A DNA stretch of 64,000 nt from Microscillaceae bacterium (GCA_025054775.1 JANWZA010000015.1:1-64000); one strand, 5' to 3'. Counted from the first letter of the stretch, positions 15,664 to 24,979 are shown. Notes: generated by a model from the letters alone, not told the origin. Translations and numbers: made by a program.

Positions 15664-18429
15664 TCAATTTAGCATAAAACTTTGAATTACTTGGTTAAAT
15701 ACGTAAAATACCTGCACTTGCCCATTCGGCAAAAGCAATATACTCACTGGCTTGTTGCTCTTGAATGGTTCGCAAAGTAGCTTGCCTTGGGTAGCATCTA
15801 CCAAGTAAGAGGTGTTACTACTTTTGTCTGTAATAGCTATTATTTTTTTAGAAATACCTAAATTAAAGTACTGTACCTCGGTTTTAGCTATTGTACCCAC
15901 ATTTTTCTCAAATAAGGTTTTGCCTTTTTTATCCAAAATAATAGTTTGGTTGTGTGAGATTATAGTGATTAGCCAATCCTTATTTTTTTCGTCAATGCAT
16001 AGCATAGCTTGAGCCTTTTTAGAAGGCATAAATAACTGCTCGCGCAAGGCAAACTCCCCTTGTAAGTTTATTTTGAAGAAGATACCTTTTTCAGTAGTGT
16101 TCACTAAATATGTACTAGCCTTGGTGCTACCTTGTTCTATGGCGAAGGAGCTAAATACTTTGCTTTCCAAGCGGAAGGTGAATTCTTCATTTCCTTGTAA
16201 ATCAAAGACTTGTACGAGGCCATCTTCCTGTGCAAGGATAAAGTAATCCTTGTTTTGTATGCGAAAGTGTTGTACGGGCACACTCAATTTGTGCGTAAGT
16301 TTTTTAGGTTTCCAACCAGTTTGTAAGTATTTATTGCTATCATAAAAATAGACACGCCCTTTAGTATCCGAAATAATAAACCAGTAGTCCTTGCTATTTT
16401 TAAGATCAAGAATAGTAAGTGTATGAAATTGTGCCGTAGTATCAGGATTGAAAAGTGGAAAAGTAGGTACATTCCGCCCTGACCTATCAATCAAATTAAA
16501 CCTATCTGTACCGATAAAAGCATATTGCAAGCGATTATTTTTGTAAATATCTAATTGAAAAACCTTACTTCGCATAGGTGAGCCTACAGGTCGGCTCCAA
16601 ACAAATTTCCCTTTTTGAGTAATTAAGTATAGTTTGTTTTGAAAATCTTGTATCAGAATTTCAGTGCTATTTTCTATGGGATTTTGTGTAAGATAAGCAG
16701 GAGTAAAAGCAGGTTGTGGGAGTGTGGTCTTAGTAACAGTCGGATTAGCAGTAAAAGGGTCGTTTATTCTGTCTATTTTCTTGTCCAAACTTAATTCGGC
16801 TTGAAGAGTGAAGGTATTTCCACTCTGCGTAGCTTGCAAGCCAAAACCCTCTACTAATTCGATAGGAATTTGCTTAAAGGCATTTTGCCACTCGGGAACG
16901 ATATTCTCAAAAAGCTTATTCCAGAAGATTTGAGGATTAACCACAAAAGAAAAATTATGTTTCTTTTCTAGCTCAGTTAATAAAAAGGATTGTGTTTTCT
17001 CGTTCCATGTTTTTGCTTGATTCCACGCATCAATTGTTTGCCGAGCTGCTTGTAAATTATTGAAAAAAACTAAGTAATTTTTTTCTAAAGTAAAGTAACA
17101 TTCCTCAAAATTCTGAGTAAAATTTCCTAAAAGGAAAGTGGGAAATTGCTCTTGGCGGATTTGAATAATAAGATAGCCGTTGTAAGTTTCGTTTAAGGAG
17201 CTAATTTTTTCTTGTTGATCTATGGTTTGGGTTAGTTTTTGTAATTGCTTGTGAATTAAACCTATATTTTTTGTTTTAATGAAAAGAATTTTATTCCAAG
17301 CTAGTGGTCTATCACTTTCCATATAGCACAGAGCTATTTCTCCATCCCAGGATTTGTAAAAGTTTTGCCAAGAGAATTGATATTTTTCTGTAAATTTTTG
17401 TTGGTTCTGCTCTAATGTAGCATTTTCGGTTTTCCAGTAGGTAGTTAAGTTTTGATAAAATTTATCTGCATAGCTAAAACTGAAATGAAAAAGCAAAGCA
17501 GTTGCTTCAGGAACAAGCCCTTTTAGTCCAAAGGGTTGGGGAGTTTGATGCTTAAAAATACTGAAAAAAAACTTATCTTCTTGTTTTGGAATAGGTAAAC
17601 TTCCTTGAAAAATAAATCTTTTGTAACTTGGGCTTAACCTAAAAGATAAATTTGCACCCAAGTTTTTCAGAATTTCAAAATCATTTCCTTTTTTATGTTG
17701 TGAAATATTTTGTAACCACTCGGCAAGTTTGATGGTATTGAGGTGAATGCTTACTCTCTCTTGCAGGTAAGTTTGCACGTAGGCAGGTTTGAACTCATTC
17801 AAAATACTTTGCTCGTTACTAATTTTACGAATTACATCATCAAGTAGGATAGAACTGAAAGTGCCGATTAAGTAGTTTTTGTATATAATATACGAAAAAA
17901 TCTGATCACTAGTAAGGTTTTTTGCCTCTATTATATCTATTTCTTTGAACCTTCGTTGTGAAAAAAAGAATTGATTAGTTTGCTTAAAGCTAAGTAATAT
18001 CTCTTGCAAAAGAGCATTTTCTTTCTCAGGATTAAAGGAAATAAACAACAAAACACCCACGTTTTCCTGTGAATTGAAATGTATGCTGAGTGTAATAGCT
18101 CTATTTTTCAGGATTTGTGAGGTTTTGCGTAGCTTATTTGCTACATTTTCAAGATCTTCTATGTAAAGGCTCATTGCACTTACGGCATCTATTTGTAACA
18201 AATTTTGCCAAATAGGTTGTTTGCGGTAGTGATTAAAGGTTTCAAAAAAATTTTGAGTTTCTATTACCGCAATGAATTCTTCAGGAATAAGTCGCCAGTA
18301 ATTAAGAGTTTGGTCTCTTTCGGCTATTTTTTGGTAGACCCACGTAGCCATCAATACCACTAGAAACAGGATAAAAATGCTACCTACCCAAAGCAAGCGA
18401 TAATTGAGATATGAGTTTCTTGAGGGCAT
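15664..18429 (-). CDS. Large membrane-anchored protein with possible beta-propeller C-terminus
   Basis: From ATG 18429 (a TTG at 18468 is also possible) the product has 921 residues: one N-terminal membrane helix (LLWVGSIFILFLVVLMATWVY) and a long extracytoplasmic part. Residues roughly 30-540 look like a DUF3352-type alpha/beta region (LIPEEFIAVIETQNFFETF opens it). The last 300 residues carry repeated strands such as LYLITQKGKFVWSRPVGS, VYFYDSNKYLQTGWKPKKL and VQVFDLQGNEEFTFRLES, resembling PQQ/WD-like propeller blades. I do not recognise a named family. A well-spaced promoter is present upstream, back to back with that of the YitT gene. Confidence 0.8.
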   Translation of the reverse strand: MPSRNSYLNYRLLWVGSIFILFLVVLMATWVYQKIAERDQTLNYWRLIPEEFIAVIETQNFFETFNHYRKQPIWQNLLQIDAVSAMSLYIEDLENVANKLRKTSQILKNRAITLSIHFNSQENVGVLLFISFNPEKENALLQEILLSFKQTNQFFFSQRRFKEIDIIEAKNLTSDQIFSYIIYKNYLIGTFSSILLDDVIRKISNEQSILNEFKPAYVQTYLQERVSIHLNTIKLAEWLQNISQHKKGNDFEILKNLGANLSFRLSPSYKRFIFQGSLPIPKQEDKFFFSIFKHQTPQPFGLKGLVPEATALLFHFSFSYADKFYQNLTTYWKTENATLEQNQQKFTEKYQFSWQNFYKSWDGEIALCYMESDRPLAWNKILFIKTKNIGLIHKQLQKLTQTIDQQEKISSLNETYNGYLIIQIRQEQFPTFLLGNFTQNFEECYFTLEKNYLVFFNNLQAARQTIDAWNQAKTWNEKTQSFLLTELEKKHNFSFVVNPQIFWNKLFENIVPEWQNAFKQIPIELVEGFGLQATQSGNTFTLQAELSLDKKIDRINDPFTANPTVTKTTLPQPAFTPAYLTQNPIENSTEILIQDFQNKLYLITQKGKFVWSRPVGSPMRSKVFQLDIYKNNRLQYAFIGTDRFNLIDRSGRNVPTFPLFNPDTTAQFHTLTILDLKNSKDYWFIISDTKGRVYFYDSNKYLQTGWKPKKLTHKLSVPVQHFRIQNKDYFILAQEDGLVQVFDLQGNEEFTFRLESKVFSSFAIEQGSTKASTYLVNTTEKGIFFKINLQGEFALREQLFMPSKKAQAMLCIDEKNKDWLITIISHNQTIILDKKGKTLFEKNVGTIAKTEVQYFNLGISKKIIAITDKSSNTSYLVDATQGKLLCEPFKSNKPVSILLLPNGQVQVFYVFNQVIQSFMLN

Positions 18430-18477
18430 TGCACTAAAAATACTATAAAGCGAGCCAAATACAGACAAATACTATTG

Positions 18478-18507
18478 CAAAGATAAGCGTTTTTAGATAA
18501 TGACCAA
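18478..18507 (-). promoter_or_regulatory. Promoter of the large membrane-anchored protein gene
   Basis: On the minus strand TTG (18505-18507), a 19-nt spacer and TATCTTTG (18478-18485) match the Bacteroidota consensus spacing exactly, 49 bp upstream of the chosen ATG. Confidence 0.65.
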
Positions 18508-18515
18508 TAGTGAGG

Positions 18516-18545
18516 TTGTTAGCTAAATAAAAAATACTAACTTTG
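18516..18545 (+). promoter_or_regulatory. Promoter of the YitT-like gene
   Basis: TTG (18516-18518), a 19-nt spacer and TAACTTTG (18538-18545) match the consensus. The -7 element is only 8 bp from the ATG at 18554, so if that start is right the mRNA is nearly leaderless; a later ATG at 18590 (MLQKIIVQFLV) would restore a short leader. Confidence 0.6.
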
Positions 18546-18553
18546 ATGCATAA

Positions 18554-19558
18554 ATGCTGCTATACGCAACCCTATTCAAAACAAAAGCCATGCTACAAAA
18601 AATTATTGTTCAGTTTTTGGTTTACACTGACAAGACGTGCTATGATGCAGCAGGCAACTTATCACGTTATAGACTTGCAAAAAGTTTCAAGGCATTCAAA
18701 GTTACAGCAGTGCGTGCCTTGAAAGATTTTATCCTCATCACTTCGGGTATATTCTCCGCCTCCTTCGGTTTAGAAAGTTTTTTATTGCCTAATAAATTCA
18801 TTGATGGAGGTGTTACAGGTATTTCGCTTTTAGTTACAGAGCTCACCTTTATTCCCTTGCCTTGGCTTTTGGTAGCTATCAATTTGCCGTTTATTTTTAT
18901 GGGCTTTCATTCTATTGGGCGGGCTTTTGCTATCAAAACGGCAGTAGCGGTTACGTGTTTGGCTATCGTATTAGCTACTGTTCACTTTCCCGAGGTAACA
19001 AAAGATAAATTATTGGTAGCTGTATTCGGTGGGTTCTTTTTAGGGGCAGGCATTGGCTTGGCTATTCGTGGCGGGGCTGTATTAGATGGTACTGAGGTGT
19101 TGGCTATCTATTTGAGTAGAAAACTTTATACCAGTGTAGGCGATTTTATTATTATTTTCAATATCCTAATTTTTTCCTCTGCGGCATATTTGCTTTCTAT
19201 TGAGCAAGCCTTGTATTCTATGATAACCTACATTGCTGCCTCCAAAATTGTAAATTTTGTTGTAGAAGGCATTGAGGAGTATGTAGGTATCCAAATTATT
19301 TCAGTACACTGCCAAGAAATACGTGTAATGATTACTGAAAAAATGCGATGTGGTGTAACCCTTTTCAAAGGGCGCGGCGGCTATGGTAAAAAAGGAATAC
19401 CCAATGAAATAGATATACTTTACACCGTAGTTACACGTCTGGAATTGAGCCGTCTGATGATGGAAGTGCAAAAGATTGATGAAGGAGCATTTATCGTAAC
19501 TACAAATGTGAAATCCATCTCGGGTGGTGTAGTCAAAAAACGACGATTAGCCCATTAA
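18554..19558 (+). CDS. YitT-family membrane protein (DUF161 + DUF2179)
   Basis: The 334-residue protein has five or six membrane helices starting with FILITSGIFSASFGLESFLLPN and FIDGGVTGISLLV, then GGAVLDGTEVLAIYLSRK, followed by a soluble C-terminal DUF2179 domain (VGIQIISVHCQEIRVMIT, GVTLFKGRGGYGKKG, GAFIVTTNVKSISGG). That is the standard YitT layout; the transport or signalling role is unknown. The N-terminal 50 residues before the first helix are longer than usual, so the start may be at the in-frame ATG 18590. It converges on an Lrp regulator across a palindromic hairpin. Confidence 0.88.
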   Translation: MLLYATLFKTKAMLQKIIVQFLVYTDKTCYDAAGNLSRYRLAKSFKAFKVTAVRALKDFILITSGIFSASFGLESFLLPNKFIDGGVTGISLLVTELTFIPLPWLLVAINLPFIFMGFHSIGRAFAIKTAVAVTCLAIVLATVHFPEVTKDKLLVAVFGGFFLGAGIGLAIRGGAVLDGTEVLAIYLSRKLYTSVGDFIIIFNILIFSSAAYLLSIEQALYSMITYIAASKIVNFVVEGIEEYVGIQIISVHCQEIRVMITEKMRCGVTLFKGRGGYGKKGIPNEIDILYTVVTRLELSRLMMEVQKIDEGAFIVTTNVKSISGGVVKKRRLAH

Positions 19559-19699
19559 AGAATAGCTGACTACTGAAGAAAAAATGCTAAATGTTGGGTT
19601 TATTTTTTCATGCCTCTAAAGAAATTTTTTGCCTTTTATCACGTTATTCTGCTCACTCACAATAGAAAAGTCTTCTAACTTTTAGCAACACTTCATAAG

Positions 19700-19729
19700 G
19701 GTAGATATTTGATTTATCAAATATCTACC
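19700..19729. terminator. Perfect hairpin between YitT and Lrp genes
   Basis: GGTAGATATTTGA and TCAAATATCTACC pair perfectly (13 bp) around TTTA, with flanking TAAG/CTTA extending the stem after a one-base bulge. It lies between the 3' ends of convergent genes in a 287-bp gap otherwise empty of genes. There is no long T-run on either side, so it may be an mRNA-stabilising hairpin or a factor-dependent stop. Confidence 0.6.
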
Positions 19730-19845
19730 ACTTACTAAATGTCTACATTGGTATATTTACTTAAATACTTAATAATTCTCAAAATTCTCAGATATTTTTG
19801 CTAATATTTGCATCAAGGAAAGAGTCAGACAACTATCCAGAGTTA

Positions 19846-20316
19846 TTAGTCAGGAATAGGCATTACCTTGCTATCTTTCAGTGTAGAAAGAATAACCAGA
19901 GTTTCCATATTCCGAATTTCTTTAATTCGGCTAATAGATTCTAGTACAAACTTTTGGTATGAGGCAATATTTTCAGTAATGATTTTGAGAATAAAATCAC
20001 AGCCTCCTGTAACGTGATGACACTCAATTACATTAGGAATTTGTGAAATTTGTTCAATGAATGAATCAAATACTTCCTTTGTATGGTCAGAAAGATACAC
20101 TTTGAGAAATGTAGTAACTCCTAATCCTACTTTTTCGGTATCTAATACAGCATGATAACTTTTGATTAGCCCTGCTCTTTCTAATTTCTTTACCCTTTCC
20201 AAAGTGGGAGCAGGTGAAAGCCCAATCTTTTCAGACAATTTAGCATTAGTTATTTTGCTATTCTCTTGCAAAATGCGCAAAATTTGCTTGTCTATTTCAT
20301 CTATTTTATGCTTCAT
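19846..20316 (-). CDS. Lrp/AsnC-family transcriptional regulator
   Basis: The 156-residue protein has an N-terminal helix-turn-helix (QILRILQENSKITNAKLSEK, then IGLSPAPTLERVKKLERAGLI) and a C-terminal RAM/AsnC ligand-binding domain (FLKVYLSDHTKEVFDSFIEQ, VIECHHVTGGCDFILKI). These regulators sense amino acids and often act globally. It is a single gene; the upstream region adjoins a decayed IS1 element, so its promoter could have been affected by that insertion (inference). Confidence 0.95.
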   Translation of the reverse strand: MKHKIDEIDKQILRILQENSKITNAKLSEKIGLSPAPTLERVKKLERAGLIKSYHAVLDTEKVGLGVTTFLKVYLSDHTKEVFDSFIEQISQIPNVIECHHVTGGCDFILKIITENIASYQKFVLESISRIKEIRNMETLVILSTLKDSKVMPIPD

Positions 20317-20498
20317 GCGTGAAAATAAAAAAGAGGTTTTTTTGGCTTCTAATAAATATGCAAAATTTTATATTGCAAATATCGTAATATATTTTGATTT
20401 TACCCATTTTGTTGCATTTTTTTTGTTTTTTTCAAAAAAAATTGCAAAATAATATCGCTAATAAAGTAATGTCGGCGAATATGGATGCTATATTGCAG

Positions 20499-20952
20499 GT
20501 ATTGTTAATTTTGTATAGATTTATTATTTTTACAAAAAAATTACTACAACCCTGAAACTATGGAACGATGTCCCAAATGCAAATCAACAAAATTTTGTAA
20601 AGATGGTATAGCTAAAGGCAAACAACGATTTAAATAAAGACTGCAGTTTTCGTTTTACAGTAGAATATAGGAAAACCTGAAAAACTAAAACGTGATGCAT
20701 TAATGAAGATAAAGGGAAAGGTTTGTACAGATCATTGGAAGGCATACGAAGCATTTGTGCTAAAGTATACATATACAATCCAAAGCGGAACGTTTAAGGT
20801 TGAAGGATATAATAGTCTTTTTCGTCATTTTTTAGCACGATTAAGAAGGAAAACTAGATGTTACTCTAAAGTTGTTTATATGCTAGTCTATTCAGTTAAA
20901 CTTTTAGTGTTTAAGTGGAATAATGATTTATCTATACTATTTTAACAACGCC
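20499..20952 (+). mobile_element. Internally deleted, frameshifted IS1-family element
   Basis: An ATG at 20560 opens MERCPKCKSTKFCKDGIAKG, an InsA zinc ribbon, which breaks at a stop (20635). The downstream frame carries NKDCSFRFTVEYR, then after another shift GKPEKLKRDAL joins directly to VCTDHWKAYEAF...VEGYNSLFRHFLARLRRKT, the InsB catalytic end. The middle of the transposase is missing. Imperfect terminal inverted repeats are visible: about 20499-20530 on the left (ATTGTTAATTTTGTATAGAT) and 20919-20950 on the right (ATCTATACTATTTTAACAAC as its complement). The element is non-functional. It belongs to a different IS1 subgroup from the copies at 24 and 47.6 kb. Confidence 0.8.
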
Positions 20953-21033
20953 AAAGTATGATTTACTCTCACCTCAATTAAGGAGTATGTTATTTTTACT
21001 GAGGTGTAAACACTTCAAATAAATCTTTTTGTG

Positions 21034-21041
21034 TACTTTTG
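21034..21041 (+). promoter_or_regulatory. Candidate -7 element of purC
   Basis: TACTTTTG matches TAnnTTTG, 41 bp upstream of the purC ATG. The -33 position lacks TTG. A small inverted repeat CACCTCA/TGAGGTG lies just before it (about 20974-21007) and could be an operator or the end of the IS region. Confidence 0.35.
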
Positions 21042-21081
21042 TAAATGCTCAAATTATCCTAACTTTTATTTTTAATTTACT

Positions 21082-22017
21082 ATGCCCGAAGTAATCCAAG
21101 AAACGCATTTCCAGTTTCCTAATCAAATAGATTTTTACAGGGGTAAAGTGCGCGATGTGTATATTTTGCCTAATAAGCTAATTATTGTGGCTACTGACCG
21201 TATTTCTGCTTTTGATGTTATTTTACCGCAGGCTATTCCATATAAAGGGCAAGTATTGAATCAAATTTCGTGCTTTTTTTTAGAAAAGTGTCGTTCTATT
21301 TTACCCGTCTGGTTAGAAGAAACACCACACCCCAACGTTGCTGTAGGCAAACGCTGCCAACCTCTAATGGTGGAAATGGTAATTCGCGGACACCTCGCAG
21401 GAAGTGCCTGGAGGGCTTACCAAAAAGGGCAACGAAATTTTAATGGCTTTCGCTTACCTAACGGACTACATGAAAATGACCGCCTACCTATGCCTATTAT
21501 TACTCCCACTACCAAAGCTATCCAAGGGCAACACGACCAAGAAATTAGCTTTGCTCAAATTGTTGAGCAGAAAATCGCCTCTGCTCAAATCTTAAATAAT
21601 TTGATTGAATATACATATCAAATTTTTGAATTAGGATGTAAAATTGCTCAACAAGCGAACCTCATTTTAGCTGACACCAAATACGAATTTGGATTATATA
21701 ATAATGAAATATATTTGATTGACGAGGTTCATACTCCTGACTCCTCACGCTATTTTGACCTCGTGGGCTTCGAGGAGAGGCAAGAAAAAGGCATTCCACA
21801 AGCGCAACGCTCTAAAGAAATGGTACGGCAATGGCTTATTGCAGAAGGTTTTATGGGCAGACCACACGATAAAATACCTCCCATGAGCCAAGAATGGATA
21901 GAAAAAATTAGCCAAGAGTACATTAGCATCTACGAACAAATTACCCAAACTACTTTTATACGAAATGAAAATAAAAACTTTGAAAATTTTCTAGCCAAAA
22001 TGCAACAAAATATGTAA
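21082..22017 (+). CDS. purC: SAICAR synthase (purine biosynthesis)
   Basis: The 311-residue enzyme ligates aspartate to CAIR with ATP in step 8 of de novo purine synthesis. It has the N-terminal RGKVRDVYILPNKLIIVATD and RISAFDVILP, the signature EMVIRGHLAGSAWRAY, and LADTKYEFGLYNNEIYLIDE with HTPDSSRYF. The length is that of the longer, yeast-like form common in Bacteroidota rather than the 237-residue E. coli type. It follows a dead IS element and precedes a STAS gene; purE is 2.4 kb downstream on the same strand. Confidence 0.96.
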   Translation: MPEVIQETHFQFPNQIDFYRGKVRDVYILPNKLIIVATDRISAFDVILPQAIPYKGQVLNQISCFFLEKCRSILPVWLEETPHPNVAVGKRCQPLMVEMVIRGHLAGSAWRAYQKGQRNFNGFRLPNGLHENDRLPMPIITPTTKAIQGQHDQEISFAQIVEQKIASAQILNNLIEYTYQIFELGCKIAQQANLILADTKYEFGLYNNEIYLIDEVHTPDSSRYFDLVGFEERQEKGIPQAQRSKEMVRQWLIAEGFMGRPHDKIPPMSQEWIEKISQEYISIYEQITQTTFIRNENKNFENFLAKMQQNM

Positions 22018-22094
22018 TAAAACGTATCTAGGGATGGAAAATTATTTTTTTACCAAATGTAACCTTTTTCTCAACCACTACTCTCCTTTTGCTT

Positions 22095-22472
22095 ATGAAT
22101 TATAACATTGACAAACAAACTAAATTTACAAAATTAGAACTTAATCACGATAAATTAGATGCGACCTTGGCACCAGAACTGAAATCCACTTTTGTTACTA
22201 TACACACCGAAGGTACGCGAAATTTGATTTTAGATTTGAATAAAGTGAAGTACGTAGACTCCTCAGGTTTAAGTTCACTTTTGGTAGCCAATCGCCTCTG
22301 TACGGAAAGTAACGGAACTTTTGTTATTGCCAAAGCCAACGAACACGTAATGAAACTTATCAAGATTTCACAATTGGATAAAGTACTGAATATTTTGCCC
22401 ACCGTAGAGGAAGCTCAAGAATTTATTTATATGAACGAACTAGAAAATGAACTCAAAAATTCAACACAATAG
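22095..22472 (+). CDS. STAS-domain protein (anti-sigma factor antagonist-like)
   Basis: The 125-residue protein is a single STAS domain with LILDLNKVKYVDSSGLSSLL, where the DSSGL serine is the usual phosphorylation site. Such proteins switch partners with serine kinases of the RsbW/SpoIIAB kind. No kinase or phosphatase is adjacent. I took the ATG at 22095 over the TTG at 22089. A strong terminator follows, so it ends a unit that may begin with purC (77-bp gap). Confidence 0.9.
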   Translation: MNYNIDKQTKFTKLELNHDKLDATLAPELKSTFVTIHTEGTRNLILDLNKVKYVDSSGLSSLLVANRLCTESNGTFVIAKANEHVMKLIKISQLDKVLNILPTVEEAQEFIYMNELENELKNSTQ

Positions 22473-22517
22473 TGCAAATAACCCTTTTTACTCACCCGAG
22501 CAACCATTGATAATGAT

Positions 22518-22550
22518 AAAAAGCCTCAACGCGTGGTTTTGAGGCTTTTC
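22518..22550 (+). terminator. Rho-independent terminator
   Basis: AAAAGCCTCAA and TTGAGGCTTTT form an 11-bp stem around CGCGTGGTT, ending in a TTTTCTATTT tract, 45 bp after the STAS stop codon. Confidence 0.8.
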
Positions 22551-22703
22551 TATTTAGAAAGACATGTTAATTAGTCTGATATTTTGAATGATTTTTTAAT
22601 CTAGATAGGTTAAACCTTTGCATGGCTTTTAGGTTATTTGATAATATTGCAAAAAAGTATTTGTTTTGCATGCCAAATTCATTGAGCAAACCTTCAAAAA
22701 TCC

Positions 22704-23816
22704 ATGTCATTTAAATCTTTTACCTCTTTCATTTCGTTCCTTACGGCTTGTTTATTTATCTTTTCAGGGCTTATTAAATTAAATGACCCTGTGGGAACGG
22801 AAATTAAGCTAGAAGAGTATTTTGAAGTATTTCAAACTGATTTTGCTTTTTTGAAGGCTTTATGGCAATTCCTCGCTCCACATAGTCTGAGCTTGGGTGT
22901 GTTTATGAGCGTAGCAGAAGTGGTACTAGGGGTACAACTTCTAGTCCGTTATCGCGTATCTTCTGCTTTGAGGGCATTGTTAGCTTTGATAGTATTTTTT
23001 ACTTTTCTTACTTTTTACTCAGCTTATTTCAATAAAGTTACCGATTGTGGTTGCTTCGGGGATGCTATCAAACTCACACCTTGGCAGTCATTTGGGAAAG
23101 ATATTATTTTACTCATCGCTCTGCTTTTCTTGTGGTTCAACAAAAAACACCTGCTTGGGCTAATGTCTAATTGGGCAAGTTTTATTCTAATAATTTCAGT
23201 TACTATTTGTAGTACTTATTTAGCATATTATTGCATTAACCACTTACCTCTAATTGATTTTAGAAACTACAAAGTAGGCAACAGCATTCCTAAACTTATG
23301 CAACCCTCAGCCCCTTTGAAGTACAAATACATCATGGAAAAAGATGGAAAGCAAGTAGAATTTGAACAATATCCTGCCGACACATCCTATAAGTACAAAG
23401 AAATGGTACTGCTCAATCCGGAGGATATGCCCAAAATTACCGATTTTAGAATTTGGGGCAAGGATATTCCTGACTATACTCAAGAGGTGCTAAAAGGGAA
23501 GAAAATGCTCATTATTATAGCTGATGTAAAGCGTAGTAATTCATCAGCTATGGGCAAAATCAATCAATTAGCCCAAGAAGTGAGCAAAAAAGGCATACAA
23601 CCTTTAGTGCTTACTAGTGCCTCTCCCGAAGTGTTTGAGGCCTACCGCAAGCAATGGCAATTAGCCATACCATTTTTTATGGCAGATAAAACCTTGCTCA
23701 AAACTATGATCCGCTCTAATCCAGGAATCATGTTTTTGAACAATGGCAAAGTAAAAGCCCAATTTCATTACAACGATACCCCAGACATATCCAAAGTGGA
23801 AGATATTTTCGGGTAA
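22704..23816 (+). CDS. BT_3928-type DoxX membrane protein with C-terminal thioredoxin-like domain
   Basis: The 370-residue protein begins with a DoxX-like four-helix membrane part (LFIFSGLIKLNDPVGTEIKL near residue 17, FLAPHSLSLGVFMSVAEVVLG, DCGCFGD). The C-terminal third looks like a thioredoxin fold (GKKMLIIIADVKRSN, VLTSASPEVFEAYRKQW, PGIMFLNNGKVKAQF), but the usual CxxC position reads RSNSSAM, so it is probably not a redox enzyme. The CGC motif in the loop is typical of this family. The function is unknown; it may handle quinone-linked or membrane redox. Confidence 0.82.
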   Translation: MSFKSFTSFISFLTACLFIFSGLIKLNDPVGTEIKLEEYFEVFQTDFAFLKALWQFLAPHSLSLGVFMSVAEVVLGVQLLVRYRVSSALRALLALIVFFTFLTFYSAYFNKVTDCGCFGDAIKLTPWQSFGKDIILLIALLFLWFNKKHLLGLMSNWASFILIISVTICSTYLAYYCINHLPLIDFRNYKVGNSIPKLMQPSAPLKYKYIMEKDGKQVEFEQYPADTSYKYKEMVLLNPEDMPKITDFRIWGKDIPDYTQEVLKGKKMLIIIADVKRSNSSAMGKINQLAQEVSKKGIQPLVLTSASPEVFEAYRKQWQLAIPFFMADKTLLKTMIRSNPGIMFLNNGKVKAQFHYNDTPDISKVEDIFG

Positions 23817-23840
23817 TACTTAAACTTTGTAGGTGTTGAT

Positions 23841-24340
23841 TTAGAGTATATAATAGCGGTAATCTTTATGCTGAAACATAATTTTAGCAGAAGCATAGTA
23901 GTAGGGTCTTTCTTGAGAAAATAAGTAATTTTCATAGTAATCTTCTGTTTCTAGCTCACGCAGGTATTTACGCTTTCCATCTGCTTGGTTAAGTCTTGCT
24001 AACTAATAACTTTCCTTACTAAACATTCGCGCAAATGCCTTCTAAACTATTTATAAATGTTTTGTAAATGTTTGATTTTCTCGTAAAGTTTCCTGACCAT
24101 AGCAGCAGTGTTTCTTTTTCCTATCATATAAGCCAATATTTCATTTCAGGAGCATTAGGCATACATTATCTAGGCTTTTCGTTTTTGCACTATACAAGAC
24201 CTCAATTTATTGCCGAGCATACGTAAAACCGTGCAAAAACTGACTTGTAGCAACTCTAAAATTACTTGCCGTAGTTCCTACACAAAAAGTTTTGTGTTCT
24301 GACTTTTTTATGACCATTTTTTACTACCTTTGTCCGCACC
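23841..24340 (-). pseudogene. Decayed IS1-family insAB remnant
   Basis: Reading on the minus strand from about 24340, fragments follow in transposase order: KVVKNG, TQNFLCRNYGK then a TAA stop, AYMIGKRNTAAMVRKLYEK (InsB core), FRRHLRECLVRKV, ESVNTCVS, and KIMFQHKDYRYYIL with its stop at 23841. Frames change at least three times, so it is dead. A second frame stays open for about 50 codons at its 3' end and mimics a Tyr-rich gene. The remnant fills most of the 640-bp gap before purE. Confidence 0.75.
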
Positions 24341-24456
24341 TATTAAGGGTAGGTTAATTTTAACTGTTACTTGATACATAAGGCAAAAGTAAAGTATCAT
24401 TGTCTATTTCAGCAAATATCCATCCTACATTTTAGACTACAACCAAAATAAAAATT

Positions 24457-24969
24457 ATGGAAATCTCTCTGAGGGCTCACGTAGCGGTGGTGATGGGAAG
24501 CCAATCGGACTGGGAGGTGATGCAAGAGGCTACTAATATTTTACAAACTTTTGAAGTACCATTTTGGGTAGACATTGTTTCTGCACATCGCACTCCTCAC
24601 AAGATGTTCCAGTTTGCTCAAAATGCTGCTAAAAATGGCTTAAAGGTCATTATTGCGGGGGCAGGAGGTGCCGCACACCTACCTGGTATGATTGCCTCGC
24701 TCACTACGCTACCTGTAATAGGTGTACCTATTAAATCAAGCAATTCTATAGACGGATGGGACTCGGTATTATCTATCTTACAAATGCCTAATGGCGTGCC
24801 TGTGGCTACTGTTGCACTTAATGCGGCTCAAAATGCGGGTTTGCTAGCAATACAAATCTTAGCTATTGCGGATAACGACTTAGCCCTTAAACTGACAGAC
24901 TATAAGCAAAAGTTACAAGAAAAAGTACATGAACAGTCACAAAAAATACGGGCATTTTTTTATAGTTAA
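24457..24969 (+). CDS. purE: N5-carboxyaminoimidazole ribonucleotide mutase
   Basis: The 170-residue class I PurE converts N5-CAIR to CAIR in purine synthesis. It shows MGSQSDWEVM near residue 13, VDIVSAHRTPHKM near residue 38 and IAGAGGAAHLPGM near residue 68, which form the nucleotide and catalytic-histidine sites. Its partner purK is not in the window. A TACCTTTG sequence at 24325-24332 points at it but lies inside the adjacent IS1 remnant. It converges on gmk with 10 bp between stops. Confidence 0.97.
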   Translation: MEISLRAHVAVVMGSQSDWEVMQEATNILQTFEVPFWVDIVSAHRTPHKMFQFAQNAAKNGLKVIIAGAGGAAHLPGMIASLTTLPVIGVPIKSSNSIDGWDSVLSILQMPNGVPVATVALNAAQNAGLLAIQILAIADNDLALKLTDYKQKLQEKVHEQSQKIRAFFYS

Positions 24970-24979
24970 AGGCAGGTAG

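Noticed and set aside
23841-24003. Open minus-strand frame of about 50 codons, Tyr/Glu-rich, looking like the end of a novel gene
   Set aside because: The neighbouring frame reads ESVNTCVS...KITYFLKKD and the last codons read KIMFQHKDYRYYIL, matching the InsB end of the IS1 remnant at 47.9 kb, so this is an out-of-frame view of transposase.
24325-24332. TACCTTTG element as a purE promoter
   Set aside because: It lies inside the zinc-ribbon part of the IS1 remnant (complement of the codons for KVV) and lacks a -33 TTG; the other copy has TACCTTTA there. It may act as a promoter, but the match is likely coincidental.
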